Source: Notolepis coatsorum (Eukaryota; Chordata; Actinopteri; Aulopiformes; Paralepididae). From it: DNA of 64,000 bases. Shown here piece after piece: positions 1 to 9,984 of this stretch. The stretch spans positions 161,280,226-161,344,225 of the forward strand of contig OZ020585.1 of the NCBI GenBank assembly GCA_963971535.1, given 5' to 3'. Position 1 is the stretch's first letter. Each line of letters begins with the position of its first letter. The notes under the pieces were generated by a model. That model searched no databases, had not been told where the DNA came from, and saw nothing but the letters and a program-made list of their open reading frames with translations. The position numbers and the translations under genes are program-made.

Positions 1-1470
1 ATGCCGGGACTCGGCTCTCCCACAGAATGTACAAATTGCTTGGAGATGAGAAAGAGGATTGTAGAGCTGGAGGCTCGGGTTTCTACCCTGTACCAAATAC
101 AGCAGGATGAGCAACTCATTGACTCTCTTTATGAAGCTACTACAAATATAGCCAACAATACCATGATTGAGAACTGGCCTTTGCTAGTAACTACAGAACA
201 GCACCACCCAAAAGACGGTCCTTGGCACAACCAAGGAGCTAGACCAAAGCAGTGGATCACCGACAAGGATAAAAGGAGAAATAAACGATCCAGGACCTCA
301 CCCCCGGTACCGCCAGGAAATAGTTTCAACCTACTCTCGGAAACACGCATATCAACACCCAAGGCAAAGAGACATAGAAGCGTAGCTAACAACGCTAACG
401 AAGAAAACAGCGAGCGTAACGGAGCTCACGCTAACGACGCTAATAGCAAGAATACCGGAGCTCACGCTAACACTAGCGAAGCAAACAGCTGGCATGCCGG
501 AGCTCACGCTAATGCTAACGAAGCACACGCTAACGACGAGACGACGAGGAAAACAGAGCCACTAGCGACACGGCTGGCAAACACGACCCAGACCGAGCGA
601 ACGGCTAACAGCGAAGAGACTATCATGCGCCGAGAACGTCGCGGTAGCCAACGCCGAAGGTACGGGACCAGCGTTAACATGAAGGCTAACGAGGCTCCAC
701 CAAGGCCACAGGACTGTGGAAAGAACCAGCAGACTAGGCCTAGCCCAAAAACAAACGGCCCCAAAACTGTTGGAAAGAAAAATGCTAACCTCACACAGAA
801 AATAGACTGCATACTGATTGGAGATTCCATAACAAGGTATGTGGAGATGGCAAACACAGAAAATATCTGTCTAGACAATACAACTGTGAAAGAGCTAGCC
901 GAAAAACTTCCAACACTAATCAGACCAGGAATAACAAAAATTGTCATTCACTCTGGATCGTTTGACATCCTGCGAAAGAAGACTGGCACAGAGACTTTGA
1001 AAGACGATTTCACACGTTTAATGAACACACTAGACAAACATCAGTCTGTGTACACAAACACTGATGTGTCCATCAGTGGACCAATTGCATGCTTTCGCAG
1101 AGGACAGGAAGCATTCAGTCGACTCCTAAATTTTAATTCATGGTTAGGGGCTGCATGTCTCGTACACGGCCTGAAATTCATTGACAACTTCAATGTTTTC
1201 TGGAATAACCCAGAACGTTTTCAAAGAAATGGCTTTTTCCCAAATCGCTTAGGTTCAAAGCTCCTATCAGCAAACATGCGTCATGCCTTGATGGCCTCCA
1301 AGAATATTAAGCTCACACCAGCACGAGAGATAGTCATGAAGGACACAATCTCACCACGAAGTACAGCACAAGACGTCCCATCCCCGTCCCCCCCCCCCAT
1401 ATCACACAAGGCCATCTCGTCTGATCAAATGTCCCCGAAAGCACAGTGCAGTCAGTACGGTACAGTATAG
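1..1470 (+). CDS. LINE ORF1 protein with SGNH/GDSL esterase-like domain
   Basis: A 489-residue ORF1 protein, expected to bind element RNA in the cytoplasm as part of the LINE RNP. The N-terminal 50 residues begin with CTNC and look like a short coiled coil (RKRIVELEARVSTLYQIQ). Residues about 125-215 are a low-complexity Ala/Asn/His-rich stretch made by a GCTAACG-type DNA repeat. A basic region follows. Residues about 270-440 look like the SGNH hydrolase fold of CR1/L2 ORF1 proteins: block I is GDSITR with Ser276, a block III-like HSGSFD follows, and the C-terminal block reads NGFFPNRLGSKLLSAN, where the family usually has a catalytic His after Gly/Leu. That His is Phe here, so esterase activity is doubtful. 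The ATG is base 1 of the window, so the true start could lie upstream. Confidence 0.8.
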   Translation: MPGLGSPTECTNCLEMRKRIVELEARVSTLYQIQQDEQLIDSLYEATTNIANNTMIENWPLLVTTEQHHPKDGPWHNQGARPKQWITDKDKRRNKRSRTSPPVPPGNSFNLLSETRISTPKAKRHRSVANNANEENSERNGAHANDANSKNTGAHANTSEANSWHAGAHANANEAHANDETTRKTEPLATRLANTTQTERTANSEETIMRRERRGSQRRRYGTSVNMKANEAPPRPQDCGKNQQTRPSPKTNGPKTVGKKNANLTQKIDCILIGDSITRYVEMANTENICLDNTTVKELAEKLPTLIRPGITKIVIHSGSFDILRKKTGTETLKDDFTRLMNTLDKHQSVYTNTDVSISGPIACFRRGQEAFSRLLNFNSWLGAACLVHGLKFIDNFNVFWNNPERFQRNGFFPNRLGSKLLSANMRHALMASKNIKLTPAREIVMKDTISPRSTAQDVPSPSPPPISHKAISSDQMSPKAQCSQYGTV

Positions 1471-1548
1471 CACAATTACCATGCCATCTCTAAAAACATA
1501 CAAGTAATCATAACTAGCCAATGGCATGGTGAAAAATATACGCCACCA

Positions 1549-4407
1549 ATGCGTTTACCTGCTATTAACCTCAGGGCCATCACGGTCAAACCAAAGCAGA
1601 CCTCCTCTAAAGAAGTCCAACAAATAAAATTAGCTTTCCTAAATGTCAGATCACTGAATAATAAAACATTCTTAGTAAATGATCTGATTAAAGAAAATAA
1701 CTTAGATTGCATCTGCCTAGTAGAGACATGGCTAAATAATGACACAGCTACATCAATAATGATAGAAGCTTGTCCACCAGACTATAACTTTTTTCAAATA
1801 CCCAGAAAAAATAAAAGGGGCGGAGGAGTTGCAGCAATCTTCTCCTCAAAACTCTTGTTTAGAATCACAGAACTAGGCGAGTTCATGTCAATGGAATATC
1901 TTGCCATTGAACTAAAAACAGAATCAACTATTATTGTCACAATATACCGCCCGCCTAGACACTCACCAATATTTATACAGGAGCTCTCTGAACTGATCTC
2001 ACTATGTGTTACCGGATATGATAAGGTGATCCTAAATGGAGACCTGAACATCCATTTTAATAAGAAAACAGACTCCAAAACTATGGAACTAAAAAATCTA
2101 CTGGATAGCTTTGACCTAATACAGCATATAACAAATGCAACTCACCGGCTTGGGAATACACTAGACTTAGTTATAACAACAACTGGGCTAAGCATAACAA
2201 ATATCTCAATAACTGAATTACCTCTCTCCGACCATCACTGTATATTTTTTGATACTCAAATAACCCTTACTAAAACAAAAAAAGAAATCATAGTTAAAAA
2301 GAGGCTCCTAAACGACAAAGCTGAATCAAAGTTCATTGATCTTATCAGACTACATGAACCACACAATCATGACAGCTCTCTAAATGAAATGGTAGAAAAT
2401 CTCAATGATGCAATGTCATCTATATTAAATTCTGTCGCCCCATTAAAAACGAAAAAGAAGAAAACTAGAGCCTCGCCCTGGTTAAACTATAATACGGTCA
2501 ACAAAGAAAAAAGGAAATGTCGTGCAGCGGAGCGAAAATGGAGAAAAACAAAAACCACCATATGCTGTGATATATACAAAGATGCTTTAACTGCTTATAA
2601 TAAAACCATCCGCTTAGCAAGGAAAGATTACTTCTCTAAAATCATTACAGAAAATGCTGGAAACTCCAGAATCCTCTTTTCCACTATTAATGTACTACTC
2701 AACACTGCCCCTACACCTCCTCAGTCATCAACGGTTAAGTGTGAAGAACTTGCACTATTCTTTAACAACAAAATAACCTTGATCAGGGCCAGCATTACTC
2801 ATGATGGAAATAAAGTTGATTGCGGCAAACCGTGCAATGTAACCATGAGAAGCTTCACATGCATCACATTAGATGTACTCTGCAAAACTGTCTCAGAATG
2901 TAACTCCTCCACCTCAGACATTGACCCTATACCTACAGCTTTCTTCAAACGGGTATTTAATAGTGTTTCAAGCCCTGTGCTAGATATCATAAACACTTCC
3001 CTTAGGACTGGTATTTTCCCGGATGCCTTTAAAACAGCAGTTGTAAAGCCATTACTAAAAAAACCTAACTTGGATAGTAATGAAATGGCAAATTATCGTC
3101 CAATATCCAACCTACCATTCATTAGTAAAGTACTTGAAAAGATAGTTTCAGTTCAAATAAATTCCTTTCTTGAAGAAAACAACATCTTAGAAGAATTTCA
3201 GTCAGGATTCAGAAAATATCATAGCACTGAAACTGCCCTCACCAAAATAATCAGTGACCTCAGACTAAACTCTGACGAGAATAAGATCTCCATCCTTATC
3301 CTGTTGGATCTCAGTGCAGCATTTGATACAATCGATCATGATATTCTAATCGATCGTCTTGAAAACCATGTCGGTTTCTCAGACCATGTGCTGGGCTGGT
3401 TTAAAACATACATCAGAGGGAGGAAATTCTATGTTAAACTAGGAGATCACATGTCTGATATATACGACAACAACTATGGAGTTGCACAAGGGAGTTGCTT
3501 AGGTCCTTTACTCTTCTCCCTTTACATGTTACCGCTGGGTGATATCATCAGAGAACATAATGTAGATTTCCATAGCTATGCGGATGATACACAACTGTAC
3601 ATATCTGCTGAACCAAATGATACAGCGATTAGCTCCATTACAGACTGCTTACTGTCAATAAATAAATGGATGAGTAAGAACTTCCTGAAACTAAACGAGA
3701 ACAAAACTGAAATTCTAATTATCGGCTCCAAAACTAAAAAAGAAACATTAATAAAGAACCTGGGGGGACTAACCCCTTGGATCAAATCTGAGGTCACTAG
3801 TCTTGGGGTTATCATAGATTCAGAACTGAACTTCAATTCTCATATTAGCAAAGTGACGAAAACATCGTTCTTCCATCTCAGAAATATAGCAAAAGTACGA
3901 CCATTTATTAATCAGAACGATGCTGAGAAGCTAATTCATGCATTCATATCTAGCCGGTTAGACTACTGTAATGCACTTTTCACAGGTCTCCCTAAGAAAA
4001 CCACAGAGAGGCTTCAGCTAATCCAAAACTCTGCAGCCCGACTGCTAACTAGAACCAAAAGGAGAGAGCACATTAGTCCAGTCCTAGCCGCTTTACACTG
4101 GCTTCCCGTAACATTTAGAATTGACTTTAAGGTCCTTCTCCTTACATACAAAGCTCTAAATGGACAGGGACCTAGCTACATCGCCAACACTCTAATAAAT
4201 TACACACCAGCAAGAACACTGCGATCATCAGCTGCTGGACTACTAGAGGCTCCCAGAAGCAGTCAAAAGAGGATCGGTAATGCAGCCTTTATCAACTATG
4301 CCCCAAAACTATGGAACAAACTACCCCAAAACATCAGGGAAGCCAACTCGCTAGACATCTTTAAAAGACAGCTTAAAACCTATCTCTTTGCTCAGGCATT
4401 TCACTGA
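1549..4407 (+). CDS. LINE ORF2: AP-type endonuclease and reverse transcriptase
   Basis: A 952-residue polyprotein that nicks target DNA and reverse-transcribes the LINE RNA at the nick. The endonuclease occupies residues about 25-240 and keeps the expected landmarks: FLNVRSL, VETWL (catalytic Glu), GGGVAAIF, NGDLNIHF (Asp) and SDHHC (Ser-Asp-His). The reverse transcriptase spans about 480-780 with YRPISNLP, QSGFRKYHSTETAL, LDLSAAFDTIDH (first catalytic Asp), GVAQGSCLGPLLF and SYADDTQ (active site, nt about 3573-3593). The C-terminal part (LDYCNALFTGLP, LHWLPV, LLTYKALNG) is typical of fish L2/CR1 ORF2. No RNase H is seen, as usual for this group. It lies in the same frame as ORF1, separated by one TAG and 78 open bases. 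Confidence 0.92.
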   Translation: MRLPAINLRAITVKPKQTSSKEVQQIKLAFLNVRSLNNKTFLVNDLIKENNLDCICLVETWLNNDTATSIMIEACPPDYNFFQIPRKNKRGGGVAAIFSSKLLFRITELGEFMSMEYLAIELKTESTIIVTIYRPPRHSPIFIQELSELISLCVTGYDKVILNGDLNIHFNKKTDSKTMELKNLLDSFDLIQHITNATHRLGNTLDLVITTTGLSITNISITELPLSDHHCIFFDTQITLTKTKKEIIVKKRLLNDKAESKFIDLIRLHEPHNHDSSLNEMVENLNDAMSSILNSVAPLKTKKKKTRASPWLNYNTVNKEKRKCRAAERKWRKTKTTICCDIYKDALTAYNKTIRLARKDYFSKIITENAGNSRILFSTINVLLNTAPTPPQSSTVKCEELALFFNNKITLIRASITHDGNKVDCGKPCNVTMRSFTCITLDVLCKTVSECNSSTSDIDPIPTAFFKRVFNSVSSPVLDIINTSLRTGIFPDAFKTAVVKPLLKKPNLDSNEMANYRPISNLPFISKVLEKIVSVQINSFLEENNILEEFQSGFRKYHSTETALTKIISDLRLNSDENKISILILLDLSAAFDTIDHDILIDRLENHVGFSDHVLGWFKTYIRGRKFYVKLGDHMSDIYDNNYGVAQGSCLGPLLFSLYMLPLGDIIREHNVDFHSYADDTQLYISAEPNDTAISSITDCLLSINKWMSKNFLKLNENKTEILIIGSKTKKETLIKNLGGLTPWIKSEVTSLGVIIDSELNFNSHISKVTKTSFFHLRNIAKVRPFINQNDAEKLIHAFISSRLDYCNALFTGLPKKTTERLQLIQNSAARLLTRTKRREHISPVLAALHWLPVTFRIDFKVLLLTYKALNGQGPSYIANTLINYTPARTLRSSAAGLLEAPRSSQKRIGNAAFINYAPKLWNKLPQNIREANSLDIFKRQLKTYLFAQAFH

Positions 4408-4626
4408 TAGTTATCTGCTACCACCTAGTGGCAAGAGGAAACATCAGGGATATCCTGACACAACTTGTATTTATTCTTACCCTGCCTACTCTTTTACACT
4501 GCCTATCAAACTCATGTGTCGGTTATTGCACTTTTTACTTCTTACTGATGACTATTTTTAAACTGAATCATTTTAAACTATTCTTATTTATTGCTAGATC
4601 CAAATGTGAAACACTGCGGGTTGTGA

Positions 4627-4741
4627 CGCACACACACACAGTCACACACACACAGTCACACACACACACACACAATCACACACAAACACACACACACACC
4701 GACATACACACATACACACACACACACAGACACACACACCG

Positions 4742-4778
<37 letters not shown>

Positions 4779-4801
4779 CACACACAGACACACACACACC
4801 G
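4627..4801. repeat. CA-rich microsatellite
   Basis: About 175 bases of ACACAC runs interrupted by CAGTCACA and CACCGACATA variants, inside the LINE 3' UTR. Confidence 0.9.
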
Positions 4802-5310
4802 AGTTGTAGTAGCGTTGTAGTTGTAGATCTAGGTTAACTGTGTCCTGGTAGAGTAGTAGTAGATCTAGGTTAACTGTGTCCTGGAGTGGTAGTTGTAGAG
4901 TAGATCTAGGTTAACTGTGTCCTGGAGTAGAGTAGTAGTAGTTGTAGCGATCTAGGTTAACTGTGTCCTGGTAGTTGTAGAGTAGTAGTAGATCTAGGTT
5001 AACTGTGTCCTGGTAGAGTAGTAGTAGTTGTAGCGTTGTAGTTGTAGATCTAGGTTAACTGTGTCCTGGTAGTTGTAGAGTAGTAATAGATCTAGGTTAA
5101 CTGTGTCCTGGTAGAGTAGTAGTAGTTGTAGCGTTGTAGTTGTAGATCTAGGTTAACTGTGTCCTGGTAGTTGTAGAGTAGTAGTAGCTGTAGTAGTAGT
5201 AGATCTAGGTTAACTATGTCCTGGAGTGGTAGTTGTAGAGTAGAGTAGATCTAGGTTAACTGTGTCCTGGAGTGGTAGTTGTAGAGTAGTAGTAGCTGAA
5301 GTACAACCAC
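4800..5310. repeat. Minisatellite with core GATCTAGGTTAACTGTGTCC
   Basis: About ten copies of the core, separated by variable GTAGTTGTAGAGTAGTAGTA spacers, giving irregular periods of about 40-70 bp. It is flanked by CA repeats and lies in the LINE 3' UTR. Confidence 0.85.
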
Positions 5311-5799
5311 ACACACACACACACAACACAATAAACACACATACACACTAAACAACGATGCATACAGGATTATTTATGACTATTTTTAAACTGAATCATT
5401 TTATTCTTATTATTTGCTAGATCCAAATGTGAAACACTGTGATTATTTGTTCATGAACTACAGGAGTATTACTGAATAGAGAGCCTATTAAGATGCTAGA
5501 TCCTAATGTGAAACACTGTGATTTGCCATATCTTGCTATGCTCGCTCATGCCTGTATTTTTTATGTCCGTTCTATTTTATAATCTTTTGACTATTTTTAA
5601 ACTGAATCATTTTAAACTATTTTTACTATTTGTGTTACTGAAAACTGTAAGCGGAGAGCCTATTGGGATGCTAGATCCTAATGTGAAACACTGTGATTCT
5701 ACCCGTCTATCTTTTTATGCTCGCTTATGCCTGTATTTTTTACTGTTGTGAAGCACTTTGAACTGCAACCTCTGTATGAAAAGTGCTATACAAATAAAG

Positions 5800-6290
5800 T
5801 TATTATTATTATTATTATTATTATTACACACTATTACACTATTACACACTATTACACTATTACACTATTACACACTATTACAAAAAATTACACTATTACA
5901 CTATTACACACTATTACACTATTACACTATTACACACTATTACACTATTACACTATTAAACACTATTACACACTATTACACACTATTACACTATTACACT
6001 ATTACACTATTACACACTATTACACTATTACACTAGCACACTATTACACTTTTACACACTATTACACTATTACACTATTACACTAGCACACTATTACACT
6101 TTTACACACTATTACACACTATTACACACTATTACACTATTACACACTATTACACACTATTACACTATTACACACTATTACACTATTACACACTATTACA
6201 CTATTACACACTATCACACTATTACACTATTACACACTATTACACTATTACACACTATTACTACTATTACACTATTACACTATTACACAC
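5800..6290. repeat. ATT tail grading into ACACTATT array
   Basis: The LINE tail ATTATTATT passes directly into about 460 bases of mixed ATTACACT and ATTACACACT units. The array looks like a degenerate expansion of the poly(ATT) tail with an inserted ACAC. Confidence 0.85.
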
Positions 6291-7285
6291 TATTTGGGGT
6301 ACTTTGGGGTATTTTGGGGTCTTTTCTGGTATTTTCTGGTACTTTGGGGTATACTTTGGGGTATTTTGGGGTATTTTCTGGTACTTTGGGGTATACTTTG
6401 GGGTATTTTGGGGTACTTTGGGGTATTTTGGGGTATTTTCTGGTATTTTCTGGTACTTTGGGGTATACTTTGGGGTATTTTAGGGTATTTTGGGGTAGTT
6501 TCTGGTATTTTGGGGTATACTTTGGGGTATTTTGGGGTAGTTTCTGGTATTTTCTGGTATTTTCTGGTATTTTGGGGTATACTTTGGGGGTATTTTGGGG
6601 TAGTTTCTGGTAGTTTCTGGTATTTTCTGGTATTTTGGGGTAGTTTCTGGTATTTTGGGGTATACTTTGGGGTATTTTGGGGTAGTTTCTGGTAGTTTCT
6701 GGTATTTTCTGGTACTTTGGGGTATTTTGGGGTAGTTTCTGGTATTTTGGGGTATACTTTGGGGTATTTTGGGGTAGTTTCTGGTATTTTCTGGTATTTT
6801 CTGGTATTTTGGGGTATTTTGGGGTAGTTTCTGGTATTTTGGGGTATACTTTGGGGTATTTTGGGGTAGTTTCTGGTATTTTGGGGTAGTTTGGGGTAGT
6901 TTCTGGTATTTTGGGGTATACTTTGGGGTATTTTGGGGTAGTTTCTGGTATTTTGGGGTATACTTTGGGGTATTTTGGGGTAGTTTCTGGTATTTTCTGG
7001 TATTTTGGGGTATTTTGGGGTAGTTTCTGGTATTTTGGGGTATACTTTGGGGTATTTGGGGTAGTTTCTGGTATTTTCTGGTATTTTCTGGTATTTTGGG
7101 GTAGTTTCTGGTATTTTGGGGTATTTTGGGGTAGTTTCTGGTATTTTCTGGTATTTTGGGGTATTTTGGGGTAGTTTCTGGTATTTTGGGGTATACTTTG
7201 GGGTAGTTTCTGGTATTTTGGGGTATACTTTGGGGTATTTTGGGGTAGTTTCTGGTATTTTCTGGTATTTTCTGGTACTTTGGGG
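6290..7285. repeat. G-rich 10-bp tandem array
   Basis: About 1 kb built from related 10-12-bp submonomers: TATTTTGGGG, TAGTTTCTGG, TATTTTCTGG and TATACTTTGGGG. The order of submonomers shows longer, irregular higher-order repetition. The open frames across it (GYFGVFWG-type peptides) are by-products of the repeat and not genes. Confidence 0.9.
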
Positions 7286-7294
7286 TGATTAGTA

Positions 7295-7981
7295 GGACCC
7301 CCCTATTATCAATGTTGGATCGTTCTGATTACTCCTGCATTTGCCTGCCTTCCCCGTCGCTGTTTGCTGTCTTTTGCTCTCCAGGACTTTCGTGGAGAAT
7401 CCCTGTGGAGAACCTGGTTTCCCGTTCTGAGCTGCGCCTCGTTATCTGCCCGCTTTACGCGCTGCGCTCTGGTGAGTTTTTGGAAACAGTTCTTTTGGAT
7501 CATCAGTTTTTTGTGTGTTTGTGAAACACCGAAGAGATCCCGTTTTTGTTGTACTGTTCTCACCTATTTTTGTGTTGGATTTACACTTTGGATGACCGTA
7601 TTGTTTTTTCTCTGGACTCTGCTAACTGTGTGTGGTACACCGAAGATCAAGTCACTTGGATATATACTGGATCAGTCACCCCTCTGTTTCTGTTGTGCGC
7701 TGGGCTAACTCAGATTTCTCTCTCTCTCCGTTTCCACCCGGGAGTGAAAGCTGGGAGGATCTGCAGAGCGGCTTCAGACGTCACAAGCCAATTCCTCACC
7801 ACCACCTACTGGGAGAATCTGCAGAGCCGCAACAATCTTCACATGCCAGATTCCCCGTTTGTTCGGTTGCTCAACTTAATTCCATCTTGTAACTCTGAAA
7901 ATAAATACGCCCTTGCTTTGGCTAACTCTGAACAAACTCTCTCTGTGCCGTTGCGTTTGAGGTCGGTTACAAACCCTAACA
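7295..7981 (+). repeat. Diverged Gypsy LTR, 5'-incomplete (solo)
   Basis: Fossil LTR. From about 7296 onward it aligns by eye with the LTRs of the Gypsy element at 51779-57946. Shared landmarks are CTCCAGGAC, GTGAGTTTTTGGAAACA, the repeated ACTGTGTGTGG-type motif, the CTCTCTCTCCGTTTCCA tract, AATAAATACGCCC, and the same terminus GAGGTCGGTTxCAAACCCTAACA. The match is clearly weaker than between the two LTRs of that element, so this is an older insertion or a different subfamily. No internal region is attached, and the start of the LTR is not present next to the G-rich array. Confidence 0.75.
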
Positions 7982-8149
7982 CTTACTGTCTTCTACTAAC
8001 ATCCACTCTTCCACTAATTAATCATCCTTGTCTATATTACTACCTACAATGCTAATATGTCTTTACTACTATGCACTCAACACTGCAGCACCCAAGTTTC
8101 AGCACTGTTTGATGAACATCATTACTCAGCTAATAGAGTTGTACCCTTC

Positions 8150-8330
8150 CTGCTGACCTGTCGTACAGAACTTGTAGGACACTTTGGATAAAAACGTTCA
8201 GCTAAATGACTGAATGTAATGTAACATACCGACTCCTCCCTGCAGTGTGTCCAAGTGTCCTTGAGCAAGACGCTGAACCCCTAACTGCTCCTGACAAGCA
8301 GGCTGGCGCCTTGCATGGTTGCATCCGCCA
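8150..8330 (+). repeat. Degraded teleost interspersed repeats (LINE-type tail)
   Basis: ACACTTTGGATAAAAACGTTCAGCTAAATGACTGAATGTAATGTAA (8178-8223, read in parts) resembles the common fish LINE/SINE 3' end 'ttggataaaagcgtctgctaaatg' with an AATGT tail. Next comes AAGTGTCCTTGAGCAAGACG ... GCAGGCTGGCGCCTTGCATGG, a dispersed fish repeat that also appears, reversed, at 31750-31840. I cannot give a family name. Confidence 0.45.
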
Positions 8331-8351
8331 TGTGTGTGTGTGTGTGTGTGT

Positions 8352-8440
<89 letters not shown>
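8330..8440. repeat. TG microsatellite
   Basis: About 110 bases of uninterrupted TG apart from one GAG variant. Confidence 0.95.
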
Positions 8441-8441
<1 letters not shown>

Positions 8442-9610
8442 CATAGGTTGTACAACACTAACTGGTCAGAAGACTCAGAACGTGCTTCATAAATATAGTC
8501 CATTTAACTCAAATGTCTTTGTCAGGAATTAAGAAAAGCAGCCATAATCTCATTGGACTCAATGGACTATCAAGCCATGGCATGTGCTCAGCATGTAAAC
8601 CTGCAATAAAACCGGGGACGCTGATTCGCTCCAAACCTGGACCGCTGGAATAGGTGGTCTCGGGTGCGACCCAGCGTCCCCGACGACGGAGCGGGGGGCG
8701 TGGTGTACAAGCTTGTACCAAAACACGGAAGAGGCTTGCTGTATAAACTTGCTGACACACACGACAACGTCATTACTGTAATGCTTTCATGCTTGCTTGA
8801 ATTTTGGGCAGATAAAAACATACAGCAACAACTGGACAATACCCACAAAAACGATATTTATGGGCAATTTGGCGAGTTCAGACCTCAACCAAACAAGCAT
8901 GTTGAGCCTCACGGCTCAGTGGATGAAAACATGAAACCACGTTACAAGCCCAAGACTTCCCTGGCTCGCATTAGGCCTGGCAATTTCTTTTTACCATTGC
9001 TATGTCTATACATTGGTTTCTTGTTCGAATGCATGTATTTCTATAGACCAGTGACATGCAATATAATTGACGCAAGCAATGGGCTAACGTTAGCTGCTAA
9101 GTTATCCCATAAATAGGCTAAGCTAACTAGCATTAGCCGCTAACCCAGGAAACGCTCAAAGCGGACTCCACGACACAAGATCCATTCGTGAGAAAGGGGG
9201 GTGGGTTATATTGACAAGGCTTGACAACAGAGTCTCAAAGATAACTTCATATTGATTGTTTATTCGTTTCTTTATATCGGGCACCCAGTTTCCATCACCG
9301 TGTGCTCAACTCTTCCTGTTGACATTCGAGAGTGACATCATCGCCTACGGCAGCTTACACGCTCAAAACGCAAACCGTAAACAAAAACCGGAGCGAACCA
9401 GACTGCAGTGTACACAAACCAGGGGGGGGCGAGGGATGGGGGGTGTTCGCACTCAGGACGGAGCGAGGACGGAGCGGAGCACCCGTTCCTAATGAGAAAG
9501 CCCCCTGAGAGAGACAGTGAGAGTGAGAGAGAGAGAGAGAGAGAGACATTGCTGATCTGAAGCAGCAAATGTTTTCTTGACCTTCCAAACACAGTCTTGA
9601 ACTTTAGAAC
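8441..9610. other. Non-coding stretch, mostly unassigned
   Basis: Apart from the Myb-like relic listed separately and a GA tract near 9523-9545, I see no gene or assignable repeat. GGGACGCTG/CAGCGTCCC at about 8614 and 8671 form a short inverted pair. The stretch is full of short AGCTAAC/GTTAGC motifs. Confidence 0.5.
8770..8900 (+). pseudogene. Myb/SANT-like DNA-binding domain relic (Harbinger-type or MSANTD-like)
   Basis: The frame gives LEFWADKNIQQQLDNTHKND followed by IYGQFGEF. That pattern (hydrophobic-F/W-hydrophobic, x-IQ-x-QL, then a basic/aromatic helix) resembles the start of the Myb/SANT-like domain found in the second ORF of PIF/Harbinger transposons and in host MSANTD genes. The rest of the domain, including the usual WQQCR helix, is not visible and the reading soon loses similarity. 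I infer a decayed fragment and have no evidence of a functional gene. Confidence 0.35.
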
Positions 9611-9624
9611 AAACAAGCACACGT

Positions 9625-9657
<33 letters not shown>

Positions 9658-9800
9658 CAGTCGAGCAGTTGTTGGAAGTAGTACATAAACATGCACACAC
9701 ACAGAAAAACACACACTCACTCACTCACACACACACACACACACACACACACAACACACACACACACACGCACACGCACACACACACAATGAAGCAGTTG
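9611..9800. repeat. CA microsatellites with a repeated spacer
   Basis: Three CA blocks separated by copies of AGCAGTTGTTGGAAGTAGT or AGCAGTTGTTGGGAGTAGTG (about 9664 and 9794), so the CA-plus-spacer block is itself duplicated. Confidence 0.8.
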
Positions 9801-9984
9801 TTGGGAGTAGTGCACACACACAGACAAGTGGTTGTGAGTGACAGGTTGGTTATGCAGATGGCTCCCTGCAGTACCGTGAGCAGTGAAGTGTTGCCTTCCA
9901 ACCAGGAAGACATATTCAGAGCTCTATCAGCACAGAGCTTAAGACCAGCCTACTGGGAGAGAGAGCTGTGCATTAACACTCACA

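Larger units (their letters stand above)
4408..5816 (+). repeat. LINE 3' UTR with internal duplications
   Basis: The UTR motif GACTATTTTTAAACTGAATC occurs three times (about 4549, 5378 and 5588), and the motif CTAGATCC(A/T)AATGTGAAACACTG occurs four times (about 4595, 5418, 5491 and 5671). A block of UTR has therefore been copied more than once. Between the first and second copies sit a CA microsatellite and a minisatellite. The UTR ends in the L2-like terminal motif. Confidence 0.75.
1..5830 (+). mobile_element. L2/CR1-type LINE, apparently full-length coding part with expanded 3' UTR
   Basis: Non-LTR retrotransposon. It carries ORF1 (coiled-coil/esterase type), ORF2 (AP-endonuclease plus reverse transcriptase) and a 3' UTR ending in a stem-like motif (GAAGCACTTTGAACTG ... 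AAAGTGCTATACAAATAAAG, about 5750-5798) followed by an ATT repeat tail. That end is the hallmark of L2/CR1-group LINEs in fish. Both ORFs are open, so this copy is young. The 5' UTR lies outside the window. The 3' UTR is unusually long (about 1.4 kb) because it contains duplicated UTR blocks and satellites. L2 is preferred over Rex1 because of the esterase ORF1 and the ATT tail. Confidence 0.85.

Noticed and set aside
6294-7174. Aromatic-rich frames (GYFGVFWG repeats) resembling membrane segments
   Set aside because: Low-complexity translation of the G-rich array.
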